Below, piece after piece: positions 1 through 12,100 of a DNA stretch of 64,000 nt; position 1 is the stretch's first letter, and the number at the start of each line of letters is the position of its first letter. Position numbers and translations under genes: made by a program. The notes under the pieces were generated by a model. It did no database searches and was not told where the DNA came from. It worked only from the letters and a program-made list of their open reading frames with translations. Source of the stretch: Cheilinus undulatus (taxonomy: Eukaryota > Chordata > Actinopteri > Labriformes > Labridae); assembly GCF_018320785.1 (NCBI RefSeq), contig NC_054867.1:32119855-32183854 (forward strand). Direction: 5' to 3'.

Positions 1-80
1 TGAATATTACGTCTGGCATTATCAACTGCTAAAAGACTCACCTGATATTGTAACATTATTATTATTTTATTGTGTCCTAC

Positions 81-195
81 CTGAATACAGCTGGCCCAGT
101 AGCTGACTGCAGAAAAACTGTGAGAGGAAGTGATGTCATACATAAGGAGAAAGGCCTGGGCTCTGTGGAAAATTTGTCTTGTGATGCTTTGAAAC
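81..195 (-). CDS. rab44: rab44 exon after switch II, last visible
   Basis: A 115-base exon with acceptor gatccttgaag and donor ATTCAG|gtagga. It completes the Arg of switch II and reads [20 protein letters not shown], then [18 protein letters not shown], aligning with the conserved F-x-S-I-T and YDIT segments of Rabs. The following exon, expected to carry NKxD, is left of the window. Confidence 0.85.
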
Positions 196-3100
196 CTTCA
201 AGGATCAAAAAAAAAGAATGTGTATAAAGACAGGAGAAACCAGAAACTCTACAAAACTCACAGAAAAGTACTAATTTTCTCTCAGCCATTCAGAGGTTGA
301 CAGAACAGTTGGCATTGTAGTCAGTGAGAAACAATGGGCTGTGACTGAACTGCCCAAAGGCTGAATGTGTGCTGCCATGACTGTCTAATGATACTGGTTG
401 GTTGAGTTTGCAGAGAGTTCCCTGAAGCTTTTCCGAGAAACAAATTTGGAACATCTTCTTAATCACTATTGCACAACAGCTTTTACAATGAAATCTTTGT
501 TACATGACATGTAATTATTCATATTTTTAAAACACAAAGTCCCTTAATTCAGGTTTGGGGATTTTGGACTCAATCTTGCTGATCTATCTCATCTACAGTG
601 AATCTCTGAACAGCACAGATAACCCTTTGCCCACATGTTATTGTTTAATATAAATTTAGACAGCATGCTAAACATAGGTACCTGTTATGTCCTACTCTGT
701 TTCAACTAAAATCTCTCGTCTTAATTTCAGAGGGCAAAGCATCTCTGAGATGAGCCAAACCAGTTCTGAAACTGGTCTGAAGGACACTTTGCATCACTTT
801 AAATGTGCTTTGAGTGCATGCATTGAGTTTGTTCCAGAAAGCTGCTGCGGGTGACTTACATTTACATAATCCATGACAGGTGACAATTGAAAGTGCACAG
901 AGGATGTAACTCATGTAAACACTGACGTGTTCTCATCTGAAGTCTTGGCTGAAAGTAAAGGTGTACACACAGCTAAGGAGCTGGGAGGCTGCCTTCAAAT
1001 AATGTGAATAGAGTGCAAATATGATGGTGGAAAAAGTTAAACGAGAGAAAGCACATCTACATAAATAGAAAAGTGTCGCTTGTGGGAAATATAGTCCACT
1101 CTGCACATTTAGACCTTATAAACCACAAATAACATCCTGTAAATGTAGCAATGATGCCTCTCTCTACAGCCTTCTCTCCTTCGCCTCCCCGGTACATACT
1201 GGGGGAGAGAGCTGTATACTGTATGAGTCTGATTTCAGGCACATTAAAACAAATATTTCCATACTGAGATGGCTTGTTTGTGAGTTTAAATGCCACCGTA
1301 GTAATCCTCACAGGCATGAGAGTGAACCATGAGTTTATAAAACCATCCTGAACAACACAAATCATCAAAAAGATATCCAACTCATGAGTAACAAGGCCCA
1401 TGGAAATAGAAAATACAGCTTTTACCCATCTTAAGCCCAATGTTCCTACATGTTTATTATTGGGGCAGGACGTATAGTGCCTATAAAAATGATTCACCCC
1501 CTTGGATGTTTTACCATTTTAATGATTTTATAAATTAATCATGGTCAATATAATTCGTCTTTTTTGACACCCACATCCAAAAAAAATGAAAACCGATTCA
1601 GGAGGGAGAAACTCTTAAACAAAATATGTCAGGTAAAATAAGTGACTGCATAAATAATAACCTCTTTTTAAAATGACTGACTTAGTTTAATAGGGGCCCA
1701 GCCAACTGGTGCTAGTAGTCTCACAATTAGTGAAATGGGGAGTGCAGTGAATGTGTCTCAAGTGATTATAGTATAAAAACACCTGTGTCTGAAAGGCCCA
1801 GTCACTAGTTAATCAGTATTCCTAGCTACTATTACACCACAGAGACAAAAGAACACACCAAGCAACTCAAAGAAAAGGATATTGAAAGTATAAGTCAGGG
1901 GACGATTCAAAAACATTTCCAAGGCACAGAACATCCCCCAGAGTTCAGTTAAATCCATCATCAAGAAATGGAAGGACAATGGCACACGTGTTAATCTGCC
2001 TAGATCAGGCCATCCTCACTAACTGAGTGACCGTGCAAGAAGGAGACTAGTGAGAGAGGCCACCAAGACACCTATGACTACTCTGAAGGAGTTACAAGCT
2101 TCAGCAGCTGAGATGAGAGACTCTGCATACAGGTTCTTCCCTATTCAAACCCCTATGGGAGAGTGGCAAAGACTGTTGAAGAAAACTCTTTAAATCTGGA
2201 CTGGACTTCACCAAAAGACATGTGGGAGACTCCATGGTCAAGTGGAATAAAGTTCTGTGGTCTGATGACAACAGAATGGTGCTTTTTGGCATTCAGACAA
2301 GACGCTACATTTGGTGGACACCAAACATTGCACATCACCACAAACACAACATCCCCACTGGGAAGCACGGTGATGGCAGCATCATGCTGTGGGGATGCTT
2401 CTCAACAGCTGGCCTTGGAAGGCTTGTAAGGTAGAGAGTAAAATGAATGCAACAAAATATAGGAAAATCTTGGAGGATGATCTTATTCAGTCTGCAAGAG
2501 AACTACGGCTTGGGAGGATATTTATTTTATAGCAAGACAATGACCTGAAACATTCAGCAAAAGCTACACAGAAATGGTTTAAAGACAACAAGGTGAATGA
2601 GTGACTAAGTCAAAGCTTCTACTGAAAACTGACTTGAAAAAGGTGAATATTTATGCAGTCATCTATTTCACCTTAAATATTTTTTATTTAATTGACATCG
2701 TACAAATCTGTTTATCCTTTGACATTTAAGAGTTTTTTTGTAATTTATTAGTCAAATAGCCAAATTGTACTGACCATGATGGTTTATAAAATCAATCAAA
2801 GGGTAAAACATCCAAGGGGGTGAATACTTTTTTAGGCACTAAAATTCAAGATAACATTTTTAAACTTTTATTTCCAAATAAAAGAAGAGAGAATAATACA
2901 TTTATATTTTGACACAAAGGGAACATATTATAAGTGATGAGGTATCAATTGGCTTCCTTTTTCCTCTTGATCTAATTTCAACAATCATTGCCTACATTCA
3001 ATACAATGAAATCTGAAAGATCTCCGCACGTCCCGCATTGTAAATGCTGCGTAAGTTAGGCTTTACATTAGTAAAACTGACTGGCCATCAGATCTTCAGT

Positions 3101-6100
3101 ACTGTCTTTACTTGACCATTTTCCCATTTGAAACATTTGCAGGTATGCATAAGAAGAAAAAAAGCAGGTGACCAAGGAATTATAGACTGGTTTCAGAGAA
3201 TTTCTCTAATTTTTTATGGCTCTGAAATCTGTTTAACTATTTGTAGTAGAACTACATTTGCTTTAGGCTGATAGAATCATGTACTTTCTCACAATTATGA
3301 AATTGATCTTGTAAATTCTTTCTTTCTCTAAATCTTTCCTAGATTCTTCATGTAAAATTGTTACATTTGCCCTTAAATGTTCTTGTGGAAAAGAAACCTG
3401 ATATCAAGGTATAACTTGTGAGAAAGCTGTATTTAGTCATTTTAATTTTCTGGAATAACAATTGTTTTATCTGTTGTCCATATTTGTTGAAAAACAGACA
3501 CAACTGACACAAGCATCTTTGTCTTGAAAGGGGAAACCTACCTTTCTTGCCCTGCTGTGTCCCACAACTGCAGCATCACAACTTTTCCATCCACCACCAC
3601 AGTCCCCAGGCATGTATCAATCCCTAAATAAGTATTCATGTTTTATTACAATGCATCTTGATAGGAAAATAGCAGGATAAAGATTCAAGTTCTTACCACA
3701 AGAAGCAGGTAAGTCTGTAGAAAACTTTCCAACTACAGCTCTTTTCATGAAGGCGGTTTTACCCACACAGCTGTCGCCGACCATCACCACATTGTAAGAA
3801 TTTGATCTGTTGACTGCTTCTTTAGAGTTGACTGTTAAATCAAAAACAAAAACATTTTATGTCACATTTCATGTTTCTTTTAATATTCAACATCCCTCTC
3901 TCATTATCTTTCTATGATCAGCCACATTTTGCTGTGGCTCTGACTAGTCTAAGTAAATGTTTTCCATTTGATATTTACCCAGGGAGAACGTTTTTTGACC
4001 TTCCTGACTCTGGTGGATTCCAGCAGAGGGTTGTTGAACTCGAGTCACTTGTTGGGATTTCTTCTCACTGCAGAAAAGAATGCCATCAGACACAGATCAA
4101 ACAAAACTCAGTGCAGAAACAGTCGTCAGTGTCTGCAACAGTTTGCATTTTGTAAAGAGACTGTGATCCCATAGGTATGTTTACTATTTTTTACCAAAAG
4201 GCAAAGGGGCTCCAAATCAAAGTCATTATAGGTGTGCATAAGACAGCAGATATTATATCTAAAATACATTATTTTTATTATTTTTTATTATAATTGTACA
4301 TTTCTATGGATATGATATGATACAAACATTACTCATAGGTGCAACATAAACATCTTCCAGACAATTTCCTCCCTTTTTTAAACTTTAATTCATCACACGC
4401 ATGTGTTACTAATTGTCCTCTTCTGTTTTACTGATTATCAAATTTACAGCTACTTTCTAACACAGCAGGGCGAGCTCTTGTCTAAACAGGCTTCTCATCT
4501 TGGCTCTGTCCTTCCAAGTCCCATTACTTATATCTATCTACAGACTCTTTGATTGGTTTTTACTTTTCTTTTTGGCCATTTTGACACTGGTTGTTGTGTA
4601 TTTGGATGTAAGTTTGTTTGGCCTTGTTACACAAGAATGTGATTGTACAAGTTCTGAGGAGAGTGTTAGGGCAGAGAGAGCAGCATGTTAAGCCTTTTTG
4701 AAGTGTTGGGAGCCATCTTGATGAAACATCGGTGAAAGGAGGTGCCCAGTCCATAGTCCTGATATGTAGGCCCTCTCAGTCCATCTAGTTTTATGGTTGG
4801 GCAGTGGGGTCTTTAGAGGCCATGTGGTAGGGTAGACAGTATCAACATTTTCAGCAGCTGGAGCCTGGGTCTGTAGAAAGTGCCAATGCTGTTTGGGTTG
4901 TGGTGAAAATTAAGGGCTATGTGGTGGGGTATAGTGTATAAATTATCAGTAGGGGAAAAGCATGGAGAGATGGATAGGCTAGGGGTCCTCAATAAAGCTC
5001 TCCCTTATAATCAGGCACCACTATCATGTTTGCCTTGATAGTTTTATTTTAACTTTAGGAGACTGATAGTTTCTGTTATTGTTGTTAAAAAATGGAGCAA
5101 TAATTTCCATTTAAAAAAATCTTGCAAAATTTCCACTGCAGTATTAATTTGGGGAAAAATGCTGAAACCTGACAAACACTTTTTTTTAAAGAACGTGGTG
5201 TAGGCCAAAACTCCATCACAGTGAGGCAATCATGGGATCACTGTTTACAATAGCTGCATGGGAAATCAGAGTCTTCATCACTGTATTTTTAGTGACTGTG
5301 GCTGTAGTTGGTTTCTCATTGCTTCGTTTGTCAAATACATGCTGCAGAAACAATGACATGAGCAAAGACTCTTCTCTTGTAGCAGTGGTCTCAGTTGGTG
5401 GGATGGAACCTAAAAGTGGTCCAAAAAGGGGGCAGTAATGGGCTAAACAAGCAGTGAACAGCAGTTGGAAGTGGCAAAAATGGGTTTCAAGCAAGCAGCA
5501 ACCTCTGGTCCTGAAAAATGAAGCCAATGCGAGAGTGCAAAAAATTGCAAAATGGGGAGTGTCTAATCGTGATTGGCTGCAGGATTACAGGAAGTCCTTT
5601 ACACAACACATGTTAAAAAGCAGTTTTTACACTAGAAATAGACTATTTTACACCCTGGATAAAAAAACAAAACAAAAACAAACGTCTCTTATTATTACGG
5701 GGGGGGGGGGGGTTAATTATATTTTATATTTAGGAAAAGCCTCACTGCGCACTGATTGGCATGTCTCATTTGATTGACAGATAGCTTGACAGGCACACGC
5801 TAACTATCTGTCAACCAGAAGGCTAGCTTAAATGATAACTTAGCTGACTGGAGGTCGAGCTCAGTGGGTGGGCTCTTATCTGCCATTAGGTTGATCCAAA
5901 GCTTGGTTGAGACAGCGATATCACTATGAAAGCTGCCACGGATTGGCTTTAAAAGCTGTTTGAGTCTGCTTATTGTAATCAAACGGCTGATGTCACACAG
6001 GCTTTGTCCAATTCTTTTTACAGTCTGTGGTGTCAAGTGGCAGTGGCCTAACCAAGTAGTGAAAAGCAGTTAAAAGTAACAAAATGTGTGGAAAAATAAT

Positions 6101-9100
6101 AATAATAATAATAATAATATCTTGAATTTATATAGCGCCTTTCAAGAAACCCAAGGACGCTTTACAGGAACACATAGACATGGACAAACTACATAAGGGG
6201 TAGGATGAGTGTAAGGGGTGGTTTAGTGAAGACTGTAGGCTGTGGTGAACAGGTGGTGCTTGCGACGTTTTTTGAAAATGTCCAGAGATGGAGCGCTATG
6301 GATGTCTGCAGGCAGAATGTTCCAGAGGGTGGGAGCTGCAGCACTGAAGGCTCTGTCTCCATAGGTTCGGAGTTTGGTTTTGGGTATGGAAAGTAGGCCG
6401 GTGTCTGAAGATCGAAGGTTGCGGGATGGTGTGTATGGATGGAGGAGATCAGAAAGGTACTGGGGAGCCAGAGCATGGAGAGATTTGTATGTGAGGAGGA
6501 GGACTTTGTAGTTGATACGGGACTTGATGGGGAGCCAGTGGAGGTGGATGAGGGGTTAAAAGGGGTTTAAAACAGCAAAGATGGCTTAACAGAGGTATAA
6601 TAAGTGGAAAGTGGCAAAATGGGTTAAAAGGGGGTAATAAAGGGCAGAAAAAGTGGTGAAAATAATTTCCAAAATAGAAAAATGGGTCCCAATTACAAAA
6701 ATGGGTCATAAGTGAAAATAAGTGGTGAAAAAGGATTAAGAAGTGTCACAAATGGGTTTAAAGTAGCGAAAATGGGTTCAACGTGGCAAAAATGGGTCAA
6801 CAGAGGCAAAAAATAGACAGCAAGTGCAAAAAAATGGGCAGAAGAAAGTGATGAAAAGGGGTTTAAATGTGTCAAAAATTGGTAAAAAAATAAAGAGGAA
6901 AAAATAGGCAAAAAAATGCCAAAAACTGATAAAAACTGGCAAATAAAGGTGCCAAAGATTGGTGTAAAGATAAGTTTAATGTGGTTAAAGTGGAACAAAG
7001 AAATAATTTCAACATCGGAACCCAGTAAGGGTTTGACACACTTTTCAGCTCCAAAGTGAAGCGGCTGTTAGCCAGAGTGTAGCACCAATGCTACAGATCC
7101 AAACTGATGCTATTAATAAATCACAGCTAGGAAGGGCCCATTCACCTGGCTTGTTAGGGGCCCTGCCAGTACTACGATCAGGCCTGTTGGCAGGTACTGA
7201 GCCTGGAACCAGGTGAGAACCCCTGTACCCCAACAAGACGGATCGTATTTTTAATGTGCAAAGCTATATATGGAACTGTAGCATTATTGGAGGCCATAAT
7301 GTTAATATCTCTGTTTATGGCTGAAGTCACACATCTCGTATGGAAAAAGCTGCTTTTAGCTTCTCTGCTGAGTTCATATAAAACACTTCACAACAAAAAT
7401 TTAAAGTTCACAGAAATATTCCCATAGGTCTTTAAAATAAAGCATTATTTTAAATAACAGTGTTGTTATCACTTTTTTTAGCCTACTGTGCTTGTTTTGT
7501 TGTACTCTTGACATCACAAAAAAAGAGGGCATGCTACCAGTGATTCCTTGAGAATTAAATAAAGGTTGAAGGAAAGAAGATTTACCTCTTTGGTGCTGAG
7601 TTGTCTCCTCCTTTCAAGGTGCTGATGCCTGGTGATGCTTCCTCTTTAGTATTTTCAACCTGCACAGGCAAAACATGTCACTTAGATAATTATACTGGTT
7701 GCAAATTTAGTCCTCCAAATTACAAATTTTTTTCAAAACATAATTTTGTTTTAAATATTGTGGACCTTTTGAGGGATCTAAAATGAGCCTTTTCAATTTG
7801 AACCCTTTGGCATGTAGCAGGTGAGTGTTGAATCTAGTTACTGTAGATATTAATTACTAATGTAAAACAATATTTTTAAAAATGATTTATAGAGAATTAA
7901 AAAGAATATATGCCAGGAATCAGCCTTAAAATCATTTTTTGCTGTAGGTCAGCAGAGCTATGTGTAGCTTAGGCTACACACAGAATACAAAATCCGCAGT
8001 GTTGAGATCAAGAACTCAGATATGCATCTATGTTCCCCTTTTCACTATGTGAAACTTGTAGTGTGGGCAGAATGTTCCTCATTTCAGTTCCTTGCATCAA
8101 TTTGTTCGTTTTTGCGAAACATTTTACCAGTGAGTAAGACATTTTACACCAACAGGAAGTACATGACATACATGCAAACAGCTGTCTACTTCTTAAAGTA
8201 CAATGTAAAACTATTAAAGTTGAAGATTTGTACATGATAATCTTTGAGTGTAAAAGCAAATCTATGCTGCTTACCTCAGATGTCTTCTTCTCATTTGTCT
8301 TGACAGCACTTTCATCGGTGACACCTTCACCATCGCTCCCACTTTCAGTCTCTATTATTTTCTCTTCTCTTACAGTTTGGTTTTTATTGCTCTGTTGTCC
8401 ACGTGTCTTACGGTTAGATCCAAATTTTCTTCTTCTACCAGAAGATGTTGCTTCTGGCATTGCATCCAGTTCAGGGGTGGTGGATTGTTTTGCAGGGAGA
8501 TAATCTGGAGTTAGTTGATGCTCTATTTTGCTATTAGGCTCAAGATTGTCTTCAGATGTCCCAAGAGCTGTTGGTGTGAGGTGAGAATCACTAATGTGGC
8601 TGAACTCGGCTTGTTCCAATACTATGGCTTTCTTTTGTTCAGAGTCATCATCCCCATGTTCTACTTTGGGTTCCGAATCCTCTTCTTTGTTGCCTGAAAA
8701 GTAATCTGTCTTTACATCCTCAGCATTTGTCGTGGCCTCTGTTGCCTCGTTATCTATCTCCTGCTTTTGATGCAAGCCATCCTCTTTGGTTTTTGACTTC
8801 AGATTCTTACGAGTGGATCCCATTTTTCTTCTGCGATGAGTCAAATTTGGGCTAGCGTTCTTCATCTCAAGATTTGTATTGTGAACTTCTTCATCCACCT
8901 TGTTTGACTCCTGTATGCTAGACTCTGTGTTGTTTTGCTCTTCTCCACCTTTGTTCACTTCAGTTGTCACTATTTCCAAATCTGTCCCAGCCACAACCAG
9001 CTCTGTGGCTGATTTCAGAGCTTGGTGTTGTAATACTATGGCACTCTCTGGCCTTTCTGCAGTACTTTGTGAACACAAAGTGGTCTCATCTAAAGGCACA

Positions 9101-12100
9101 GAGTTCTCTCCTGTCATATTAGAGTTTGCTGAGTTCTCAGTTGCCAGATTTTTGTCTGAGATAATATCATTCTCCAAACTTTGTGGGTCACAGGTACTGC
9201 CTTGTAGAATTTGCCCCAAGTCAAGATGACTGATGGTTTCCTGAGTTTCCAGTTGTTTTTCGACCTCAGCACTGACAAGCCTGGGAATGTCTTCCATTAC
9301 TTTCATTTTTTCAAGACTTCTTAAATCAGCTTCAGCATCAAATTCCCTCTTTTTGGTTTCATCTTTGCTTTCCTGCACTCTTTCCAGATTCCCCTTGAAT
9401 AGAATCCTCCGATTAGAGCCAAACTTTCTTTTCTTCTGTTTGGATTTTTCTTGTAAATTTTCACTTCCATTTTCCTCAGCCACATCCACAGCCTGCTCTG
9501 CTTTGAGGTTTACCACAGGATTGGTGTCCAGTGGAGCCAAAGACTCAGTCTTGTGTGTAGTAGAAAACAATCCAGACTGGGGTGATGCAGTGATCTCCCG
9601 TAAAGCCATAATATTCTCTGTGTCTTGGTCTCTCTTTACCAAATCTTTAAAATTTTCAACTTCTTCGTTCCCCGAAACCGGAACATCCACCTCGGTGTCT
9701 GCTTCTGTTTTATAGTCGTCGAACATAACATGTCCCACTGTTTCTACTGTATCATTGGTCTGTTGTGTAATTATTATTTTGTCTTTGTCATAAGGTGATG
9801 GTTCCTTGTTTTGGATGTGATAGTCATCTTCTTGCTCAAAAGGATCAGAAGAGAATGGCCTGATGAAATCGATATCATCATGACAAGGAATATTCTCAGT
9901 GTCTAAATAATCTTTCAGGGCTGGTGATTGTACCAATTCTGTAAGCTGACTTAAATTATCAAGGTCATTATATCCTTCCTTTTGTCCCACATTATCATCT
10001 TTTACATTTTGTGACAAAACCAGGCCTGTGTTGCCGTTGTCATTTCTTACTTTAATGGGGGGGTTGAGTTTGAAGTCTTCTTCTGGTTCGCCTTCCTTCT
10101 TTTTATCTATTGCTGATGAAATTTCTGTTGCTTTTATGTTGAGTGCTTCATCATTGCTCCTCTTTTGAACACATTCTTCTTTTGACTCATGTAAAGTTTC
10201 AGTAACAATGTTCTCGACATGCTGTTGTCTTTTACTTCTACGACTTGATCCCAGTTTTCTCCTGTTCCTAATAGGGTTCCCATTGGGGTTCATGTGCTGG
10301 GATTCAGAGTCTGAAGGAACATTAATTTCAGCTTGCAGGGCTTGCACTGAAGAATCACCCTCCTTAACTGTGGACCAGATATTTTCATCTTCTTCTGGCA
10401 TTTGTGTTGGCTTTACCTCATCTTCGTGGGTTTCAGTAACATTTTCCCCAGGATGATGATCATCATTTGCTTGCTCAAAGGCCTCAGAGATGGTAGATTT
10501 TGCTGGATGATCTTCGAGCCTGTCATAAAGAGGGAAGTCTTCCTGCTTACTTGGACGATCAAAGGAACTCTTTATAGTCAACTCAGGTTGGTTAATGTCA
10601 CTCACTTCAGCTTCCTCTATCAGGTTTGACAAAACCATTTCTTTGCTTATGTTAGGACTCTGTTTCACACTTTGGCCAGCACTGTCAAGTTCATGCTTTT
10701 CTTGCGTTTGGGCTGGTAGTGTCACATCCTGGTCATGAAAAGCATCCTCTGAATGATAAGCACCTCTGGTGTCTTCATCCTGAAAAGTGCCAGATGTGTC
10801 CATTCCTTCAAGAGGCACTAACATTGATTCATTACACTCCTCCACTCTTAATTCTCCCTCATTTACTCCATGATCTTGGAGATTTTCACTTTCAGGAATT
10901 GGGCTTTCCAGGTTCTTCTCGGGATAGTTTGCTGGTGTGGGGTTTTGAAGCCCAGAATGTGTAATGGCAAGATTTGAAGTGCCATCATGTGGTACAGGGA
11001 TGCTGACATCATAGTCAGTCTGTTGACTGAGTTCTTCTTGACCTACTGTCTCTGTTCCTAGTTGCATTTGTGATGTTTCCAGTTCCTCCCTGCCCCTGGT
11101 ACTTTCTCTGTAGTCAATAGCTGAGTCTTCCAAGTTAGAGATCATTTCTGATTGTTGTGTTTTTACAGATTTACTGTCCTCATCTTCAAACAGGACCTTC
11201 TCCTGATTGCTGAACACATTACCATCTGGATTTGGATTGTCTTGCATAGTTACCAAATCAGTGCTTTCCACATTCAACTCAGGCTGGCACAGGTCACTTA
11301 CTTGGTCTTTTGGGTGTCCAGATAGTAAATCAGAACTTGACATTTCTGTTGCTTTTACATCGAAGGCTTCATCATTGCTCCTCTTTTGAACACATTCTTC
11401 TTTTGGCTCATGTAAAGTTTCAGTAACAATGTTCTCGACATGCTGTTGTCTTTTACTTCTACGACTTGATCCCAGTTTTCTCCTGTTCCTAATGGGGTTC
11501 CCATTGGGGTTCATGTGCTGGGATTCAGAGTCTGAAGGAACATTAATTTCAGCTTGCAGGGCTTGCACTGAAGAATCACCCTCCTTAACTGTGGACCAGA
11601 TATTTTCATCTTCTTCTGGCATTTGTGTTGGCTTTACCTCATCTTCGTGGGTTTCAGTAACATTTTCCCCAGGATGATGATCATCATTTGCTTGCTCAAA
11701 GGCCTCAGAGATGGTAGATTTTGCTGGATGATCTTCGAGCCTGTCATAAAGAGGGAAGTCTTCCTGCTTACTTGGACGATCAAAGGAACTCTTTATAGTC
11801 AACTCAGGTTGGTTAATGTCACTCACTTCAGCTTCCTCTATCAGGTTTGACAAAACCATTTCTTTGCTTATGTTAGGACTCTGTTTCACACTTTGGCCAG
11901 CACTGTCAAGTTCATGCTTTTCTTGCGTTTGGGCTGGTAGTGTCACATCCTGGTCATGAAAAGCATCCTCTGAATGATAAGCACCTCTGGTGTCTTCATC
12001 CTGAAAAGTGCCAGATGTGTCCATTCCTTCAAGAGGCACTAACATTGATTCATTACACTCCTCCACTCTTAATTCTCCCTCATTTACTCCATGATCTTGG

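Larger units (their letters stand above)
4068..7585 (-). other. rab44 intron with LINE tail and minisatellite
   Basis: Contains a LINE 3' fragment (6100-6560), a degenerate AATGGG minisatellite (6555-7000), a weaker stretch of the same motif at 5410-5560, and a run of about 14 G at 5700-5712. No exon is required by phase. Confidence 0.6.

Noticed and set aside
38-60. Second donor-like site (CAG|gtgagt) just after the last rab44 exon
   Set aside because: Using it would add a low-complexity NKIIIM stretch not seen in Rabs; the donor at 80 fits the family alignment better.
1057-1497. 146-codon minus-strand open frame in a rab44 intron
   Set aside because: No recognisable domain, lies inside an intron and partly abuts a transposon end; length alone is not enough.
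8008-8274. Continuation of the rab44 frame beyond 8275
   Set aside because: A strong donor (GAG|gtaagc) ends the exon at 8275, and the phase joins the 7659 exon. The extra residues are intron read-through.
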